A DNA stretch of 8,761 nt from Clostridiales bacterium. GTDB taxonomy: Bacteria; Bacillota; Clostridia; UBA8921. The translations under genes were made by a program, and so were the position numbers. This document shows, piece by piece, positions 7,155 through 8,761 of the stretch. Every line of letters starts with the position of its first letter. Position 1 is the stretch's first letter. The DNA is taken from assembly GCA_003535395.1 (NCBI GenBank), contig DOHE01000277.1:4183-12943 (forward strand), written 5' to 3'. The notes under the pieces are model-generated. The model had not been told where the DNA came from. It saw only the letters and a list, made by a program, of their open reading frames with translations, and made no database searches.

Positions 7155-7184
7155 TTGACAGGGTACCTTCCGCCCCTTTATAAT
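7155..7184 (+). promoter_or_regulatory. Consensus sigma-A promoter for tRNA-Thr
   Basis: Both hexamers are perfect: TTGACA at 7155-7160 and TATAAT at 7179-7184, with an 18-bp spacer. The tRNA begins 34 nt after the -10. A full-consensus promoter fits a highly expressed stable RNA. Confidence 0.88.
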
Positions 7185-7218
7185 ATACCACAGCGAAAGT
7201 GGATTTTAAAAAGATCAT

Positions 7219-7293
7219 GCCGCTGTGGCTCAGGGGTAGAGCGATTCACTCGTAATGAATAGGTCGAGGGTCCGATTCCCTCCAGCGGCTCCA
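7219..7293 (+). tRNA. tRNA-Thr (anticodon CGU), CCA encoded
   Basis: A full cloverleaf folds. The acceptor stem is GCCGCTG (7219-7225) with CAGCGGC (7283-7289), all seven pairs Watson-Crick. The D stem is GCTC/GAGC (7228-7231 and 7239-7242). The anticodon stem is ATTCA/TGAAT (7244-7248 and 7256-7260) around the loop CTCGTAA, giving anticodon CGU at 7251-7253, which reads the threonine codon ACG. The variable loop is AGGTC, and the T stem GAGGG/CCCTC (7266-7270 and 7278-7282) closes the loop TCCGATT. Discriminator T7290 is followed by a genomically encoded CCA (7291-7293). It stands alone with its own promoter and terminator. Confidence 0.96.
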
Positions 7294-7297
7294 CAAG

Positions 7298-7330
7298 AGG
7301 CTGTTCCCCCGGGGATCAGCCTTTTTTCTT
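7298..7330 (+). terminator. Rho-independent terminator of the tRNA gene
   Basis: AGGCTG (7298-7303) pairs with CAGCCT (7317-7322), with a further C-rich/G-rich pairing (CCCC with GGGG) inside, followed by a run of T interrupted once by C (7322-7330). It starts 5 nt after the CCA end. Confidence 0.82.
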
Positions 7331-7392
7331 AAATTGTATCTGCCGGGAGCAAGATCCTCTTTTGCAGCGTCTTTGTAAAGGAGACGTCATGG

Positions 7393-7968
7393 ATGGAAAA
7401 CCACGGACCGGTCCAGGACAAGGTGCACGGAGCTGAAACATTGGACAGCCTAATGGAAGCATATGGCAGTGATGTTTTGAAGATCTGCCTGATGTACCTT
7501 CGGAACCGAAGTCTGGCAGAGGATGCCTTTCAGGATACCTTCATAAAAGTGATGGGAAAGCTGGACCAGATCGAAAGTATTGAAAACATAAAAGCCTGGG
7601 TCATGCGCATTTCGGTGAATGTATGCAAAGATATGCTCAAAGGATTCTGGTGGCGGAAAGTAATGAAGAGCACACCTGCGGAAGGCTTTCGGGAACCGTC
7701 CTCCGGGCTGGACCTCGGAGCTCTGGCCGTCGGTCGCCTGCACCGCGCGGAACGGAAAAAAGCAGTTTTTGACCAGGTACAGGCTTTGCCGGAACGGTTC
7801 AGGGAAGTAGTGATCCTGTATTATTTTCAAGACTGTGATACCCAGGGAATCGCCAGGATGCTTGACCTGCCGGAGGGAACCGTAAGAAGCAGGCTGCACC
7901 GTGCCCGACAGATCCTTCAAGGCAAGCTGAAAGGATGGATGGATCAAAATGAATCCAACGAACCGTGA
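7393..7968 (+). CDS. ECF-type (sigma-70 family) RNA polymerase sigma factor
   Basis: This 191-residue protein has the two-domain layout of extracytoplasmic-function sigma factors. Region 2 spans about residues 18-85 and includes YLRNRSLAEDAFQDTFIKVMGKL and NIKAWVMRISVNVCKD, the core-polymerase and -10 binding part. A linker at about 86-120 is followed by region 4 at about 123-175, with LPERFREVVILYYFQDCDTQGIARMLDLPEGTVRSRLHRAR as the -35 binding helix-turn-helix. Region 3 is absent, as expected for ECF factors. The ATG at 7393 follows AAAGGAG (7377-7383) at 9-nt spacing; another ATG at 7389 is out of frame. The gene overlaps the downstream membrane-protein gene by 20 nt, the usual arrangement for a sigma factor and its anti-sigma factor. 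The regulon and inducing signal cannot be read from this window. Confidence 0.93.
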   Translation: MENHGPVQDKVHGAETLDSLMEAYGSDVLKICLMYLRNRSLAEDAFQDTFIKVMGKLDQIESIENIKAWVMRISVNVCKDMLKGFWWRKVMKSTPAEGFREPSSGLDLGALAVGRLHRAERKKAVFDQVQALPERFREVVILYYFQDCDTQGIARMLDLPEGTVRSRLHRARQILQGKLKGWMDQNESNEP

Positions 7969-8665
7969 TTATTCCCTGTCCAGGGATCCGCTGGATGAAT
8001 TCAATCAATCCGCAGACATAGTGCTGAAGGGGATCGTACCGGATGCCTCACTGATGCAAAACGTCCGCCTGGCATACGCCAAAAGTCAGGATCGCGGCTC
8101 ACCCCGCCCACAGGCCATGATGCGCAAATGGGCACTGGTTCCGGCAGCCGCACTGCTCACTTTTTTGCTTTTGCTGAGTGATTCCCGTTTTAATATGATA
8201 AACCTGGATAATAATCACAAAAACAACCGGGAAGTCCGGACCGGGTCTTACGGGAACGCGCCGGAACCCGCAGACAGTGCGCGGCAAAATGACAGTATCG
8301 GGGAGGAAAGCCTGAATGCAGAGACAGGGCCTGCAACCGCAGAATCCTCAAAATCAGCTGCAGATGATTTCATCCATCCGGACAATGAGGCAGCCGATGC
8401 TGCAGGCAATCAGACTTACGATGATCAGAATGCAGACGCTGCTGTCACGTCTGTTATCTCAGGCGATGCAAGTCAGGCGGATGAAGAACGGCAGGCGGAT
8501 GATAAAGCACAGAGCGTGGCGGGTTCTGCTCTGGCAGAGACCTTTGCCTCTCCCAAGTCAAATCCATCTCCGTCACCGTCTCCATCTCCATCCCCATCTC
8601 CATCGCCGACTCCATCGCCGACTCCAACTCCTGCCCCATCGCCAACTTCTGCCCCCACAACGTAG
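7949..8665 (+). CDS. Probable anti-sigma factor, single-pass membrane protein with Pro/Ser/Thr-rich outer region (possibly truncated by TAG)
   Basis: The 238 residues to the first stop comprise a cytoplasmic N-terminus of about 60 residues, one membrane segment at about 61-77 (WALVPAAALLTFLLLLS), an Asn/Asp/Glu/Ala-rich outer stretch to about 205, and a Pro/Ser/Thr-rich tail from 206 (PSPSPSPSPSPSPSPTPSPT and on). The start ATG lies inside the end of the sigma gene (20-nt overlap), preceded by AAAGGA, so the two are translationally coupled. Position and topology indicate an anti-sigma factor holding the ECF sigma at the membrane; no zinc-binding HxxxCxxC motif is present, so it is not of the ZAS type. 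The TAG at 8663-8665 is suspicious because Pro/Ala/Ser-rich repeats continue in the same frame to the window end. The intact protein was probably longer, with an outer domain beyond the window. Confidence 0.78.
   Translation: MNPTNRDYSLSRDPLDEFNQSADIVLKGIVPDASLMQNVRLAYAKSQDRGSPRPQAMMRKWALVPAAALLTFLLLLSDSRFNMINLDNNHKNNREVRTGSYGNAPEPADSARQNDSIGEESLNAETGPATAESSKSAADDFIHPDNEAADAAGNQTYDDQNADAAVTSVISGDASQADEERQADDKAQSVAGSALAETFASPKSNPSPSPSPSPSPSPSPTPSPTPTPAPSPTSAPTT
8564..8662 (+). repeat. Low-complexity (Ser/Thr-Pro)n coding repeat
   Basis: From CCA at 8564 the frame reads as alternating Ser-Pro and Thr-Pro dipeptides, built of six-base units such as CCATCT and CCGACT. It would form an extended wall-spanning spacer after the membrane segment. 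Changes in unit number keep the frame, so length variation between strains is likely. Confidence 0.85.
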
Positions 8666-8689
8666 CTCTCTCCTGCCCCGACGCCTTCA

Positions 8690-8713
8690 ATTCCTGCCTC
8701 AATTCCTGCCTCA
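8690..8713 (+). repeat. 12-bp tandem repeat (two copies)
   Basis: ATTCCTGCCTCA occurs twice without a gap (8690-8701, 8702-8713) and encodes IPAS twice in the anti-sigma frame. Confidence 0.9.
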
Positions 8714-8716
8714 GGT

Positions 8717-8761
8717 CCTGCCGGTTATTCCCAGGATCCTGCCGGTTATTCCCAGGATCCT
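8717..8761 (+). repeat. 21-bp tandem repeat, two full copies plus the start of a third
   Basis: Units at 8717-8737 and 8738-8758 are identical, and CCT at 8759-8761 begins another, so the array probably continues past the window. In the anti-sigma frame each unit encodes PAGYSQD. Confidence 0.9.

Larger units (their letters stand above)
7025..7392. other. Intergenic region between asnB and the sigma-factor gene
   Basis: This 368-bp stretch holds the asnB ribosome site and candidate promoter, the tRNA-Thr promoter, the tRNA and its terminator. Positions 7331-7376, between the terminator and the AAAGGAG ribosome site of the sigma gene, show no clear promoter or protein-coding signal; the sigma operon may use an alternative-sigma promoter or read-through from the tRNA unit. 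Confidence 0.7.
8666..8761 (+). other. In-frame continuation of the anti-sigma reading frame after the TAG
   Basis: The same frame continues for 32 codons without another stop: LSPAPTP, two IPAS units, then two PAGYSQD units and the start of a third. Composition matches the Pro/Ser/Thr/Ala-rich tail before the TAG. All three plus-strand frames are open here, so openness alone proves nothing; the evidence is the continuous composition and repeat units of 12 and 21 bp. This is either the lost 3' part of the upstream gene or coding sequence reached by read-through. Confidence 0.6.

Noticed and set aside
7219..7293. tRNA-Thr as an integration site for a mobile element
   Set aside because: No integrase gene and no repeated tRNA 3' end is seen in the window.
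7331..7380. Possible ECF-type autoregulated promoter (CGTC at 7368-7371) before the sigma gene
   Set aside because: The -35 candidate GGGAGC is a poor match, and the start of transcription would fall on the ribosome binding site.
8454..8702. Minus-strand frames with Gly/Asp or Met/Glu repeats opposite the Ser-Pro repeat
   Set aside because: Periodic repeats keep all frames open; the plus frame has a ribosome site, sigma-gene coupling and a membrane segment.

Overview
The window looks like chromosomal DNA of an anaerobic, low-to-mid-GC Gram-positive bacterium, most likely a member of the Clostridia. The pointers are a radical-SAM enzyme of the anaerobic sulfatase-maturase type, a pair of DUF881 proteins (a Firmicutes family), strong GGAGG ribosome binding sites, sigma-A type promoters, and an ECF sigma/anti-sigma pair of clostridial style. 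This placement is inferred from gene families; no rRNA or other decisive marker is present.

Layout. (1) Positions 1-2079, minus strand: a probable operon trxB (thioredoxin reductase), DUF881 protein A, DUF881 protein B. B is cut by the left edge and its start overlaps the stop of A in an ATGA junction. (2) Positions 2080-2275: a short divergent control region with two back-to-back sigma-A type promoters. (3) Positions 2276-4275, plus strand: a two-gene unit made of a radical-SAM/SPASM enzyme whose SPASM cysteines fall at the same residue numbers I recall for Clostridium perfringens anSME, and an AraC-family regulator starting 5 nt later. (4) Positions 4261-7024, minus strand: asnB (glutamine-dependent asparagine synthetase) overlapping by 8 nt a class IV PLP aminotransferase, which converges on the AraC gene with a 15-nt 3' overlap carrying an 18-bp tandem duplication. 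(5) Positions 7025-7392: intergenic region holding a candidate asnB promoter, a consensus promoter, a tRNA-Thr(CGU) gene with encoded CCA, and its rho-independent terminator. (6) Positions 7393-8761, plus strand: an ECF sigma factor gene overlapping by 20 nt a single-pass membrane protein (probable anti-sigma factor) with a Pro/Ser/Thr-rich outer region. An in-frame TAG at 8663-8665 interrupts that region, but Pro/Ala/Ser-rich repeats continue in the same frame to the window end.

Most of the window is ordinary housekeeping and regulatory gene content. I found no convincing undescribed system such as a defence island, CRISPR array, mobile element or biosynthetic cluster. The points most worth a second look are the in-frame TAG in the repeat-rich anti-sigma protein, the maturase-AraC pair with no sulfatase nearby, the coupled asnB-aminotransferase pair, and the trxB-DUF881-DUF881 arrangement.
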